A DNA stretch of 34,235 nt from DATAQC01 sp038232455 (GTDB taxonomy: Bacteria; Actinomycetota; Acidimicrobiia; Acidimicrobiales; AC-14), in contig JBBSHU010000021.1 of NCBI GenBank assembly GCA_038232455.1, forward strand, positions 1 to 34,235, given 5' to 3'. This document shows positions 23,338 to 31,738 of this stretch, one piece after another; position 1 is the stretch's first letter, and every line of letters starts with the position of its first letter. The notes under the pieces are model-generated. The model was not told the origin of the DNA, did not search any database, and saw only the letters and a list, made by a program, of their open reading frames with translations. The position numbers and the translations under genes are program-made.

Positions 23338-24911
23338 GCACCCTGGCTCGCTCGCTGCGCCAGGCCTGCGAGCAGTGGTCCGAGCGGCCGGCCATCACCT
23401 TCCGGGGGACGCGCACGATCACCTACGGCGAGCTCGGGCGCCAGATCGACACCCTGGCGGCCGCCTACCGACGCATGGGCGTCCGGCCCGGTGACCGGAT
23501 CGTGTGCCAGTTCCGCAACTGCCCCGAGTACGTGGTCGTGGTGGCTGCCGCCTGGGAGTGCGGCGCCATCCACGTGGGCACCGACAACGACCTCACCGGC
23601 TCCGAGCTGGCCTGGCTCGTCGACCGGACGGAGGCCGCCGTCCTGGTCTTCCAACCCTGGTCGGATGCCGGCGACGGTCTGGACCCGCTGGGCGACGTCC
23701 GCCGGGCCCGGCCCGAGACCAAGGTGGTCCTTCACGAGGTCTGTCCCGAACACGAGGGCCACGACTGCCTGAAGGACCTGCTCGAGGTCGAGGCTCAGGG
23801 AGAGGCCGCTGGTGGCACCGCCCTCGGACGCGACGACACCGCCGTGCTGCATCTCACCTCGGGCACGACGGGTTACCCCAAAGCGGTCAGGGAGACCCTC
23901 CCTGCCTTCTGGGCCAAGATGCAGTTCTTCGCCTACGCCTTCGGCCTGGGCGCCGACGACGTCATGCTCCTCTTCCTGCCCATGGGCCACGTGTTCGGGG
24001 TCCGCCTGGGCCTGATGACCCTGCTCACCGGCGGCCGCCTGGTGCTGATGGAACGGTTCTCCCCGAGCCTGGCCCTCGACGTCGTCGCCCAGGAGGGTGT
24101 CACCGTGTTGCCCGGCATGCCCACCCACCTCAACCTCATGCTCGCCGCCCTCGACGGGGGTGAACACGACGTGAGCTGCCTGCGGTGGGTCGTGTCGGCT
24201 GCCGCGACCCTGCCTCGCGGACTTGCCGAGCGGGTCTACGAGCGCCTGGGCGTCGAGATCCTCTTCGTCTACGGCTGCAGCGAGAACTTCACGACCTGCA
24301 CGGTCGATCGCGACGAGATCCTGTCGGGGTCGGTTGGCAGCACGGTCTTCAGTGGCCCCGAGGGCACACCTCCCGACGGCTCGGTCCGGGCCGTGAACCC
24401 GCTCGACCACAGCCCGATGCCGGCCGGCGAGGTGGGTGAGCTGGCGTTCGGGGCGCGCCAGCCCGTGCACTACTGGAGGGCACCCGACGCCGCCACCGAC
24501 GGCTGGTACTACACAGGCGACCTCGGGCGGGTCGACCCCGACGGGCAGGTCTACGTGCTCGGCCGTCTCAAGGAATTGGTGAACCGGGGAGGTCTGAAGG
24601 TGTCGCCCACCGAGATCGAGGCTGCCGCGGTGCGCCACCCGGGAGTCGCCGACGCCGCCGTGGTCGGTACCCCCGACCCCGTTCTGGGGGAGGCGGTGTG
24701 CACCTGCATCGTCCCCGCGGGCGACGCGCCGCCGACTCTCCTCGAGTTGCGGGAGTTCCTCGGACAGTCGCTGGCCCGCCACAAGCTTCCCGACGAGCTG
24801 GTTCTGGTCGACGGGATCCCCCGGACCATCATCGGCAAGGTGGACCGGCCCGCGTTGGTTGCCAGCGTTCTCGCCGACGAGCCGGCGCGCCAGCGCCTTC
24901 GGCCGAGGTAG
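23334..24911 (+). CDS. AMP-forming acyl-CoA synthetase / ligase
   Basis: A 525-residue ANL-superfamily enzyme that activates a carboxylic acid as the AMP ester and passes it to CoA. All core motifs are intact: P-loop LTSGTTGYPKAVRE, the A5-type VYGCSENFTTC (Glu kept), WYYTGDLGRVDPDGQVYVLG (A7 Asp kept), GRLKELVNRGGLKVSPTEIE, and the A10 lysine in IGKVDRPAL. It starts inside the CoA-transferase stop and the sulfotransferase begins 7 bases after it. Because the NRPS-like protein downstream has a dead adenylation domain, this enzyme is a likely trans-acting supplier of activated substrate. The acid it uses is unknown. Confidence 0.9.
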   Translation: MSTLARSLRQACEQWSERPAITFRGTRTITYGELGRQIDTLAAAYRRMGVRPGDRIVCQFRNCPEYVVVVAAAWECGAIHVGTDNDLTGSELAWLVDRTEAAVLVFQPWSDAGDGLDPLGDVRRARPETKVVLHEVCPEHEGHDCLKDLLEVEAQGEAAGGTALGRDDTAVLHLTSGTTGYPKAVRETLPAFWAKMQFFAYAFGLGADDVMLLFLPMGHVFGVRLGLMTLLTGGRLVLMERFSPSLALDVVAQEGVTVLPGMPTHLNLMLAALDGGEHDVSCLRWVVSAAATLPRGLAERVYERLGVEILFVYGCSENFTTCTVDRDEILSGSVGSTVFSGPEGTPPDGSVRAVNPLDHSPMPAGEVGELAFGARQPVHYWRAPDAATDGWYYTGDLGRVDPDGQVYVLGRLKELVNRGGLKVSPTEIEAAAVRHPGVADAAVVGTPDPVLGEAVCTCIVPAGDAPPTLLELREFLGQSLARHKLPDELVLVDGIPRTIIGKVDRPALVASVLADEPARQRLRPR

Positions 24912-24918
24912 CGAGCCG

Positions 24919-26112
24919 ATGGTCGAACGCGAAGGCCGCTACGTCATCGCCGTGCTCGAGGAGGCCGTCAACCGATCGGGCCTCTGGGACTGGGGCGACA
25001 TGGCGTTCACCGAACCCCTCCGGCTCTTCACCGAGTCGGCTCGTCGCACGGGTGCCCTCAACGCGGTGGGGCGCGACGTGCTGCACAAGGTGGTCATCAG
25101 ACACCTGCGTAACCGCCTCGCCCTCCAGGCGTTCGTCAAAGCCCACCCCGAGGTACGCACGGCGCCCGTTCGCCGGCCCCTGTTCATCACCGGCCTGCCT
25201 CGCACCGGCACCACCTTGTTGCACAACCTCATGGCGTGTGACCCGGCCAACCGGGTCCTGCGGTTCTGGGAGGCGCTGCGGCCGTTCCCGCCCGACAGCG
25301 GTTCCCGGGGGCGCCACGAGGAGACGCTAGTGGCCGAGGCCGAGGTGTGGCTGGAGCGGCTGTACGCCCTGGCGCCGTACTTCCGGGCCATCCACGCCTC
25401 CACTGCCACCGGCCCCGAGGAGTGCGACGCCCTCTTCCAGAACTGCTTCGCCAGCCAGCACTTCGACGACATGTTCCGCGCCGACGACTATTCCTCCTGG
25501 TTGGTCGACGCGCCGCTCACCGCGGAGTACGACAACTACCGGCTGCAACTGCGGGCCCTGCAGCTCCAAGCCCTCCGCCTCCGCAGCGGCGAGGGTGGCG
25601 ATCGCCGTTGGGTGCTCAAGTCGCCCAGCCATCTTGGGTACCTGACGGCGCTCTTCGAGACCTTTCCCGATGCCACCGTGGCGGTGTGCCACCGCGACAC
25701 CGACGAGGCGGTGGCGTCGTACGCCAGCCTGGTGATGAACGTGCGCCAGCCCTACAGCGACGACGTGGAGGCCGATGCCGTCGGAGCGCATGCACTGCGC
25801 CGCTGCCGCGGGACCATGGGCAGGGCATTGGCCGCGAGGGATGCCGTCGGTGAGGAGCGGTTCATCGACATCAGTTACCGGGCCCTGGTCGACAATCCCA
25901 TCGGGGTCGTCCGTGGCCTCTACGCGCGCGTGGGGAGCCTGTTGGGCGAGGCCGAGGAGGCCGCGATGCAGGCCTGGTTGGCCGACAATCCGCGCCACCG
26001 ACACGGTGCCCATCGCTACGGCCTGAGCCAGTTCGGCCTCTCGTCGGCCGAGGTAGCCGAGGCCCTGGCCCCGTACCGCGACCGTTTCGGGGCCGAGTTG
26101 GCCGCTCGCTGA
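24919..26112 (+). CDS. Sulfotransferase family protein
   Basis: A 397-residue PAPS-dependent sulfotransferase. The 5'-phosphosulfate loop is seen at RPLFITGLPRTGTTLLHNLM and the 3'-phosphate-binding region at VAVCHRDTDEAVASYASLV. RRWVLKSPSHLGYL, including the conserved KSPxH segment, lies between them. The family adds sulfate to hydroxyl or amino groups of small molecules or glycans; some members act on carrier-bound acyl chains. ATG 24919 follows the ligase gene by 7 bases. Context suggests it tailors the product of the NRPS-like/CoA pathway. Confidence 0.88.
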   Translation: MVEREGRYVIAVLEEAVNRSGLWDWGDMAFTEPLRLFTESARRTGALNAVGRDVLHKVVIRHLRNRLALQAFVKAHPEVRTAPVRRPLFITGLPRTGTTLLHNLMACDPANRVLRFWEALRPFPPDSGSRGRHEETLVAEAEVWLERLYALAPYFRAIHASTATGPEECDALFQNCFASQHFDDMFRADDYSSWLVDAPLTAEYDNYRLQLRALQLQALRLRSGEGGDRRWVLKSPSHLGYLTALFETFPDATVAVCHRDTDEAVASYASLVMNVRQPYSDDVEADAVGAHALRRCRGTMGRALAARDAVGEERFIDISYRALVDNPIGVVRGLYARVGSLLGEAEEAAMQAWLADNPRHRHGAHRYGLSQFGLSSAEVAEALAPYRDRFGAELAAR

Positions 26113-26136
26113 CGGTCTTCTGGACCGGGAGGAGGG

Positions 26137-29100
26137 ATGGCCGGCCCCACCGACGTCATCGAGACCGTGACCGCGGTCTTTCAGCGGATCCTGGGTCGCG
26201 ACGCCATCGCCGTCGGTGACAACTTCTTCGACACGGCCGACCAGATGGCGGCCGTCAAGGCGCTCCGTCTTCTCGAGGACGCCTTCGGGGTGCGGATCAG
26301 CCTGACCGCCTTTCGGGAGTCTCCGACCGTGGCGGGTGTGGCCGCCCTCGTGGAGCAGACGGACGGGATGGGTGCGACCGGCGCTCGGCCCGACGTTCCG
26401 GCGGCCTTCTCCCAGGAAGGCATGCTGTGGCAGGAGCAGTTCGTGCCCGGGTCCCAGAACCTGCCTCCGCTGGTCCGCCGGTTCCGCGGGCCCCTGGCCG
26501 TAGAGGTGCTGGAGGCGGCCCTGAACGAGATCGTCCGCCGTCACGAGCCAATGCGCACCCGCTTCGAGCTGCGCGACGGGTGGCCCGTGCAGATCGTGGC
26601 GCCCCACCGACACCAGGCGCTGCCTGTCCGCGACCTGGTCGATCTGTCCCCGGACGATCAGCAGGCGGCGCTGGCTGACGCCTTGACCCACGCCGGCCGC
26701 CCCTTTGACCTCGCCGCCGGGCCGCTGTTCGAGCCCGCCCTGTTCCGCTTCGCCCCCGACGACCATGTCGTCGTGTTCAGGGTCCACCACACCGTGTACG
26801 ACGACTGGTCGGTGAGCGTGTTCCGTCGCGAGCTCTCCGTGCTCTATGGCGCCCTGCTGGCCGGGGAACCCTCACCGCTGGCCGACCTCCCGATGGGGTT
26901 CGCCGAGTTCTCCCGGGGCCAGCGCCGACGACTGGCCGGCCCCGCCGGGACGGCGCAGCTGTCGTGGTGGAAGCACCGGTTGGCCGGTGCGCCCTTCTGC
27001 CTCCAGTTGCCCATCGACGACCCCGTGCGGGCCGAAGGCGCGCCCCAGGCGAGTGCCCGACCGGTATCCGTGGATCTGGCGCCGCCGCTGCGAGACGCAA
27101 TCTGGGCGCTGGCCCGCAGTCAGCGGGCCACCCCGTTCATGACCATGCTGGCGGCGTTCGAGGCGTTGGTCCAGCGCTACACGGGCCAGGCCGACCTGCT
27201 GTTGGCCTCGGTCGTCGCCAACCGCAATCGCCCCGAGCTGGAGCCGATGATCGGCTGCTTCACCAAGAAGATCCTGCTCCGCCAGGACATGAGTGGTGAC
27301 CCCACGTTCACCGAGGTGCTGTCCCGTACCCGCGAGAGCGTCCTCGGAGCCCTCCCCAACCAGGACCTGGCCTTCGAGACCGTCCTGCAGGAGACGGTGG
27401 GCCCGGACGCGGCCGAGCACGGCCTGGTTCCCTACGTGGGCGTGATGTTCCAGGGTGTCACCCCGCAGCTGGACGAGGTGGTGCTCGCGGGAGTGGTCAC
27501 GAGCGGCTACGACACGAGCGCCACCACGACCCGGGCCCACTTCTCGGCCGGCGCGTCGGAAGCCGGCGACGAGGTCCACGATACCGACGACGAGGCGCCG
27601 GCCCGGCCGTGGGGACAGGGCCTGTACCTCGGGACCTTCCTGATCCTGTCGTTGCTGGAGACGCCCGACGGCGTGTCCCTGACCGCCCGCGGTGCGTTCG
27701 ACCGGGCCGCCGTCGAGCGCCTTCTGGCCAACTTGGTGGCGCTGCTGGACGAGATCGTCGCCGACCCCACTCGCCCGGTGTCCGAGCTCGGCATGCTCGA
27801 CGACGACCAGCGGGGCGAGCTCGAGCGGTGGAACGACACCGACGACGGAATTGCCGTCGATCGGTGCGCGCTCGAGGTCTTCCATGCCCAGGCTGCTCGC
27901 ACGCCATCGAAGGTGGCCGTGCGGACCGATGGCGTCGAGCTCACCTTCGCCGAGCTCGACGCCATGGCGGACGGCCTGGCGGCACGGCTGGCCGACGCTG
28001 GCGTGGGACGAGAGTCGCTCGTCGGGGTCTGTCTGAAGCCATCCGAGCACTGCCTGGTGGCCGTGCTGGCGATCTGGAAGGCGGGCGCCGGATTCGTGGC
28101 ACTCGATCCCGACGACGACGCCGACCACCTGACCCTTGTTCTCGACGACGCCTCGCTGGCCGTGGTGATCACCCGCCACGGCCTCCGTCCGGGAGGCCTG
28201 CGGCCAGGCCTCCGCCTCGTCGATGTCGATGTCCCTGACGCCGTGCCGGCGGCCTCCGAGGCCACGCCGGCGCGCCGAGGCGGCATGCTCCCGGGTCCGG
28301 GGGCCGCGGCCATGGTGTTCTACGGGTCGGGGCCCTCGAGCGTGGAGCAGGGCGTCGTTGTCGAGCACGGCAGCGTCGTGAACCTCCTCGCCGGGTTGCG
28401 CCGCGATGTCTGGCCGCCGGAGTCCGACCTGGTGGTGTGCCTTTCCGCCAAGCCGACCGACGAGGCCTTCGTCCGCCAACTCATGTCGCTCATCGGCGGC
28501 CACACGCTCCGCGTCGTCGATTCCTCGGCGGGACCGGCAGCGCTGGTATCGCTCCTGGCCGGCGCCGAGGTCGATGTGGTCGATGTCGGGCCCGGGGAGT
28601 TTCGTGCCCTGGTCGGTGCCGGGCTCCGGGAGGAGGCACTCGCCGCCCGCGAGCCGGCGGCCGTCGCGGCCACCCTCGTCGTCGGGTCGCGGGCGGCGGT
28701 CGACGACCGGACATGGTCGGCTCTGGGAAGAATGGGAGGGGTTCGGAGCCGCGTGGTCTTCGGGCCGCCCGAGTGCGGGTTCGGGGCAACCGTCGACCCC
28801 ACTCCGGGGATGGGTCGACGGGTCACCATCGGGCGCCCCATGGTCAACGTCACCGCTCAGGTATTGCACCCGTCCGGCGCGCCTCTTCCGGTACAGGTCA
28901 CCGGTGTGCTCCACCTGGGGGGAAAGGGTCTGGCGCGCGCCGAGCTCGGCTTGTACGACACCGCCCAGCGAGCTCGATTCCTGCCCGACGGCAGGATCGA
29001 GTTGGTCGGGGCGGTGGCCGACTCCGTGGAGCTCAGAGGCTTCGACATCGACACGGCCAGGATCGAAGCCGCCCTGCGGGAGTGCCCGGGCGTAGCCGAC

Positions 29101-29538
29101 GTGGAGGTCATCGTTCGCAACGACATCCGGGGCTGCCCACGGCTGGCAGCTCACGTCGTGGCCGAGGGGGACGAGGCGTTGCCGCCCGGCCGGTTACGGG
29201 CCTTCCTGTGGTCCCGACTTCCGGGCTATGCCTGGCCCGCCGACCTGGTCGGCCCGGATGGTGGCGATTCGTCCGGTGAGGCCGAGGAGGCGATCCTGGC
29301 TGCGCTGTGGGCCGACGTGGTCGGTGTCGACAGGATCGCCCCTCAGGAGAACTACTGGCAGTCGTTCTCCTTCCTCGACGTGGTGTCGCCGGCGGCCGGT
29401 GAGGATCTCCCCATTGCCGGCGAGCAGGTCACCCGGAACCGCACCATCGCCACCCTCGCCGCCGACCTGGCGGCCGAACGCCTGGCCCGGTCATCGGCCG
29501 TCCCCCCAAGTCCCGGTGCGAAGCAGGAACCGGCGTAG
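26137..29538 (+). CDS. NRPS-like protein: carrier-like, condensation, degenerate adenylation, carrier-like
   Basis: An 1133-residue multidomain protein. Residues 1-75 look like a carrier domain, but DNFFDTADQMAAV replaces the FFxxGGxS motif, with no modifiable Ser. Residues ~88-540 are a condensation domain with RRHEPMRTRFE (134-144), catalytic HHTVYD (217-222, Gly after it replaced by Asp), IGCF (372-375) and NQDLAFE (408-414). Residues ~575-1035 are an adenylation fold with LTFAELD and WKAGAGFVALDPD intact. However, A3 is GSGPSSVEQG (730-739; Gln738 for the P-loop Lys), A5 is FGPPECG, and A7 with its Asp is deleted (RF948 joins LPDGRIE). A8 is ADSVELRG, and the A10 NGK Lys is absent. The last ~85 residues resemble a carrier (ENYWQSFSFLDVV) without GGxS. 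So condensation may be active, while adenylation and carrier functions look lost. GGAGGAGGG precedes the ATG. Confidence 0.87.
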   Translation: MAGPTDVIETVTAVFQRILGRDAIAVGDNFFDTADQMAAVKALRLLEDAFGVRISLTAFRESPTVAGVAALVEQTDGMGATGARPDVPAAFSQEGMLWQEQFVPGSQNLPPLVRRFRGPLAVEVLEAALNEIVRRHEPMRTRFELRDGWPVQIVAPHRHQALPVRDLVDLSPDDQQAALADALTHAGRPFDLAAGPLFEPALFRFAPDDHVVVFRVHHTVYDDWSVSVFRRELSVLYGALLAGEPSPLADLPMGFAEFSRGQRRRLAGPAGTAQLSWWKHRLAGAPFCLQLPIDDPVRAEGAPQASARPVSVDLAPPLRDAIWALARSQRATPFMTMLAAFEALVQRYTGQADLLLASVVANRNRPELEPMIGCFTKKILLRQDMSGDPTFTEVLSRTRESVLGALPNQDLAFETVLQETVGPDAAEHGLVPYVGVMFQGVTPQLDEVVLAGVVTSGYDTSATTTRAHFSAGASEAGDEVHDTDDEAPARPWGQGLYLGTFLILSLLETPDGVSLTARGAFDRAAVERLLANLVALLDEIVADPTRPVSELGMLDDDQRGELERWNDTDDGIAVDRCALEVFHAQAARTPSKVAVRTDGVELTFAELDAMADGLAARLADAGVGRESLVGVCLKPSEHCLVAVLAIWKAGAGFVALDPDDDADHLTLVLDDASLAVVITRHGLRPGGLRPGLRLVDVDVPDAVPAASEATPARRGGMLPGPGAAAMVFYGSGPSSVEQGVVVEHGSVVNLLAGLRRDVWPPESDLVVCLSAKPTDEAFVRQLMSLIGGHTLRVVDSSAGPAALVSLLAGAEVDVVDVGPGEFRALVGAGLREEALAAREPAAVAATLVVGSRAAVDDRTWSALGRMGGVRSRVVFGPPECGFGATVDPTPGMGRRVTIGRPMVNVTAQVLHPSGAPLPVQVTGVLHLGGKGLARAELGLYDTAQRARFLPDGRIELVGAVADSVELRGFDIDTARIEAALRECPGVADVEVIVRNDIRGCPRLAAHVVAEGDEALPPGRLRAFLWSRLPGYAWPADLVGPDGGDSSGEAEEAILAALWADVVGVDRIAPQENYWQSFSFLDVVSPAAGEDLPIAGEQVTRNRTIATLAADLAAERLARSSAVPPSPGAKQEPA

Positions 29539-30996
29539 CTTGCCCGTCGGGGTCCGGGGTAGTGCATCCACCAGGTGCACGGCGCGCGGAACCTTATGGG
29601 GCGCCAGGGCCTCCCGGGCCAGGGCCACCAGGTCGTCGGCCACGCCGTCTCCGTCGGCCGCACCTGGTGCCACCACCACGAAGGCCTCCAGGCGGGAGGC
29701 GCCCATGGGATCGCGTACTCCGGCTACCGCCACCTCGGTGACCGCCGGGTGGGCCACGAGTACGGCCTCGATTTCGAGGGGGGCCACGTTGATGCCGCCG
29801 ACGACTTCGATGTCGTCGACGCGTCCGAGGTGGTGGACGAAACCGTCGGCGTCGATCGCCGCCCGGTCGGCCGTGCAAAGCCAGCCGTCGCGCATGACCT
29901 GAGCGGTCGCCTCGGGCCGGCCCAGGTACTCGACCAGCACGGTGGGCCCCTTGACCCAGAGGGCCCCGGCCTGGTCGACGGCGACGTCGGTACCAGCGTC
30001 GTCGGTCACCTTGAGCTCGTAGGGCGGAAGGGGGCGCCCGACGGTGGCGTCGCGCTGGAGGTCGAGCGTGTTGCTGGCGAAGGTCTGTCCTACCTCGGTG
30101 GAGCCCAGGCCGTCGAGGATCGGGCAACCGAGAACCCTGCGGGCCCGCTCGGCGAGGACAGCTGTGAGCGCTTCGCCGGCCGACACCGCGACCCGCAGCG
30201 ACGAGAACGCGTTGGCATCGGCGGCGGCCACTAGGCGGGCGTAGAACGTGGGGACACTGAACAGGACGGAGACGGCGTGACGCTCGACCAGGCCGGCCAC
30301 GGTGTCGGGACGGGGCGGGCCGGGGTCGAGGAGGGCACGGCATCCGGAGAGCAGGGGGAAGAACAACGAGTTGCCCAGGCCATAGGCGAAGAACAGCTTG
30401 GACACCGAAAAGGCGACATCGCCGCGGTCCATCCGGATCGCCCCTTCGGCGAATGCCCGGAAGTACACGAGGGGATCGGCGTGGCGATGCACGGCGGCCT
30501 TGGGTCGTCCCGTCGTGCCCGACGTGTACTGGGCATAGGCCGGCTCGTCAGCTCCGACATCGACAGGCGGGGCGACGTCGGAATCGCCGGCACCGGACTC
30601 GGAAATCGTCGCGGCAAGATCCTCGGATTGCAGCACCGGTGCACTGCTGGTGAAGCGGCCGGCCAGGTCGGCGGAACAAACGACCAACCCCGGGCGCGCG
30701 TCGGCAGCCATGCCGGCATGGTCGTCGGGCGTGAGCCGGGGGTTGACCGGAACGGCGATGGCGCCGAGGCGGACCGTGGCCAGGAACGCCCACACCGCCT
30801 CGATGCCGTCGGGGACCACGATGAGCACCCGATGACCCCGCGCCACGCCCGCGGCGGCCAGCAGGGTGGAGGTGTGGGCCGCTCCCTGGTGAACCTCGGC
30901 GTGGGTCCAGGTGTTCTCGTCCACGACGAAGGCAGGAGTAGGCCAGAAGCCCTCACGGCGGGCCCGTTCGGCCATGACCGAAGCCAGATTGGCCAT
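29491..30996 (-). CDS. Benzoate-CoA ligase-like aromatic acid CoA ligase
   Basis: A 501-residue ANL enzyme that forms aryl- or acyl-CoA. It has the intact P-loop YTSGTTGRPKAAVHRH and the benzoate-CoA-ligase hallmark KLFFAYGLGNSLFFPLL. SAGEAL, LDGLGSTEVGQ and the A10 lysine in PTGKLRRFLLR are also present. The A7 region reads GWLCTADRAAIDADGF, with the Asp kept. It is the last gene of the minus-strand operon, starting 6 bases after the preceding stop, and its 3' end overlaps the convergent NRPS-like gene by 48 bases. Likely substrates are benzoate-like or other small aromatic acids; exact specificity is unknown. Confidence 0.88.
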   Translation of the reverse strand: MANLASVMAERARREGFWPTPAFVVDENTWTHAEVHQGAAHTSTLLAAAGVARGHRVLIVVPDGIEAVWAFLATVRLGAIAVPVNPRLTPDDHAGMAADARPGLVVCSADLAGRFTSSAPVLQSEDLAATISESGAGDSDVAPPVDVGADEPAYAQYTSGTTGRPKAAVHRHADPLVYFRAFAEGAIRMDRGDVAFSVSKLFFAYGLGNSLFFPLLSGCRALLDPGPPRPDTVAGLVERHAVSVLFSVPTFYARLVAAADANAFSSLRVAVSAGEALTAVLAERARRVLGCPILDGLGSTEVGQTFASNTLDLQRDATVGRPLPPYELKVTDDAGTDVAVDQAGALWVKGPTVLVEYLGRPEATAQVMRDGWLCTADRAAIDADGFVHHLGRVDDIEVVGGINVAPLEIEAVLVAHPAVTEVAVAGVRDPMGASRLEAFVVVAPGAADGDGVADDLVALAREALAPHKVPRAVHLVDALPRTPTGKLRRFLLRTGTWGDGR

Positions 30997-31002
30997 TTGC
31001 CG

Positions 31003-31734
31003 TCAGGTCGTCGCCGTCGTCAACGGGAAGCCCGGCGGCCGCCATGCCGCCGACGTGGTGTCGACGCCCACCACCAGGCGGCCGTCGACGGGCCCCACCG
31101 GCCAGATCCCGTAGGACACGAGGTCGGCCCAGGCTTCGAACGGGTCGACGTCGGTGTCGGCGAGGTCTCGGCCGGCGCCAAGGAGGGCCCAGGCCACGGC
31201 GCCGCCCAGCAGCCAGACCCGGGCCCCCGAGGCCACTCTCTCTTCGGCCGGGAGGCCTTCGTCAATGGGCCCGGTGGCCACCAGCATGGCCAGATGGAGG
31301 GCAGCCTCCAGCTCGGTGCCCCGGCCCGCGGCGACCAGCGGGGCGCGGGGCGCCGAGCGGCATCCGTCGACCGCAGCCAGCCATGCCTCGTCGACACGGG
31401 CGGTGGCCTCGACCGCCTCGGCCAGGCCGACGGCCGCCAGTGGGGCGGGGACAGGGCCAGCCGGCGTGGCTTGAGCCAGGGCGGCGAGGTCGAGGTCGGC
31501 GGGCGGCGGGGGCCGAGTGGCGAGGCGCTCCAGCAGAACGGCTACCCGTGCCCCGCCCGGCCCGAGGGCATCCGCCACGTCGACTCGCCGGCCGTCGTCG
31601 GCCACCGTGGTGATCGGCCAGGTGGCCACCGGGGCTGCGGCGAGGGCGGCTGCCGGCGACGTCGCCCCGGGAGGCTGCGGAGGGCGGCCGGTTGCGAGGG
31701 CGAGACCGGCACCGTCGACGGCGTGCCAGGTCAC
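31003..31734 (-). CDS. Unrecognised 243-residue protein between PaaA-like and ligase genes
   Basis: I do not recognise this protein. The GTG start at 31734 lies 4 bases after the stop of the PaaA-like gene and its own stop is 6 bases before the ligase ATG, so it is a true member of the operon. The chain is Ala/Pro/Val-rich, with a helical-looking middle (AALHLAMLVATG, ARVWLLGGAVAWALLGAG) and a C-terminal part with several Trp/Asp (DPFEAWADLVSYGIWP). No signal peptide or cofactor motif is visible. Being next to a lone PaaA-like protein, it may be a non-catalytic partner in place of PaaC, but this is speculation. Confidence 0.7.
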   Translation of the reverse strand: MTWHAVDGAGLALATGRPPQPPGATSPAAALAAAPVATWPITTVADDGRRVDVADALGPGGARVAVLLERLATRPPPPADLDLAALAQATPAGPVPAPLAAVGLAEAVEATARVDEAWLAAVDGCRSAPRAPLVAAGRGTELEAALHLAMLVATGPIDEGLPAEERVASGARVWLLGGAVAWALLGAGRDLADTDVDPFEAWADLVSYGIWPVGPVDGRLVVGVDTTSAAWRPPGFPLTTATT

Positions 31735-31738
31735 CGGG

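Noticed and set aside
26114..26128. CGGTC/GACCG inverted repeat before the NRPS-like gene
   Set aside because: A 5-base stem within a 24-base intergenic gap is too weak in this GC-rich sequence.
26872..29154. 760-codon open frame on - inside the NRPS-like gene
   Set aside because: Low-complexity antisense product; the + frame has clear condensation and adenylation folds.
29347..29379. Ser1076 or Ser1078 of the NRPS-like protein as a phosphopantetheine site
   Set aside because: They lie in ENYWQSFSFLDVV without the GG(D/H)S context; alignment puts neither clearly at the modified Ser. Kept as a caveat, not a call.
26137..29538. NRPS-like gene as a simple pseudogene
   Set aside because: The frame is unbroken over 1133 codons with normal codon use, a strong ribosome site and an intact HHxxxD motif; loss is confined to specific catalytic motifs.
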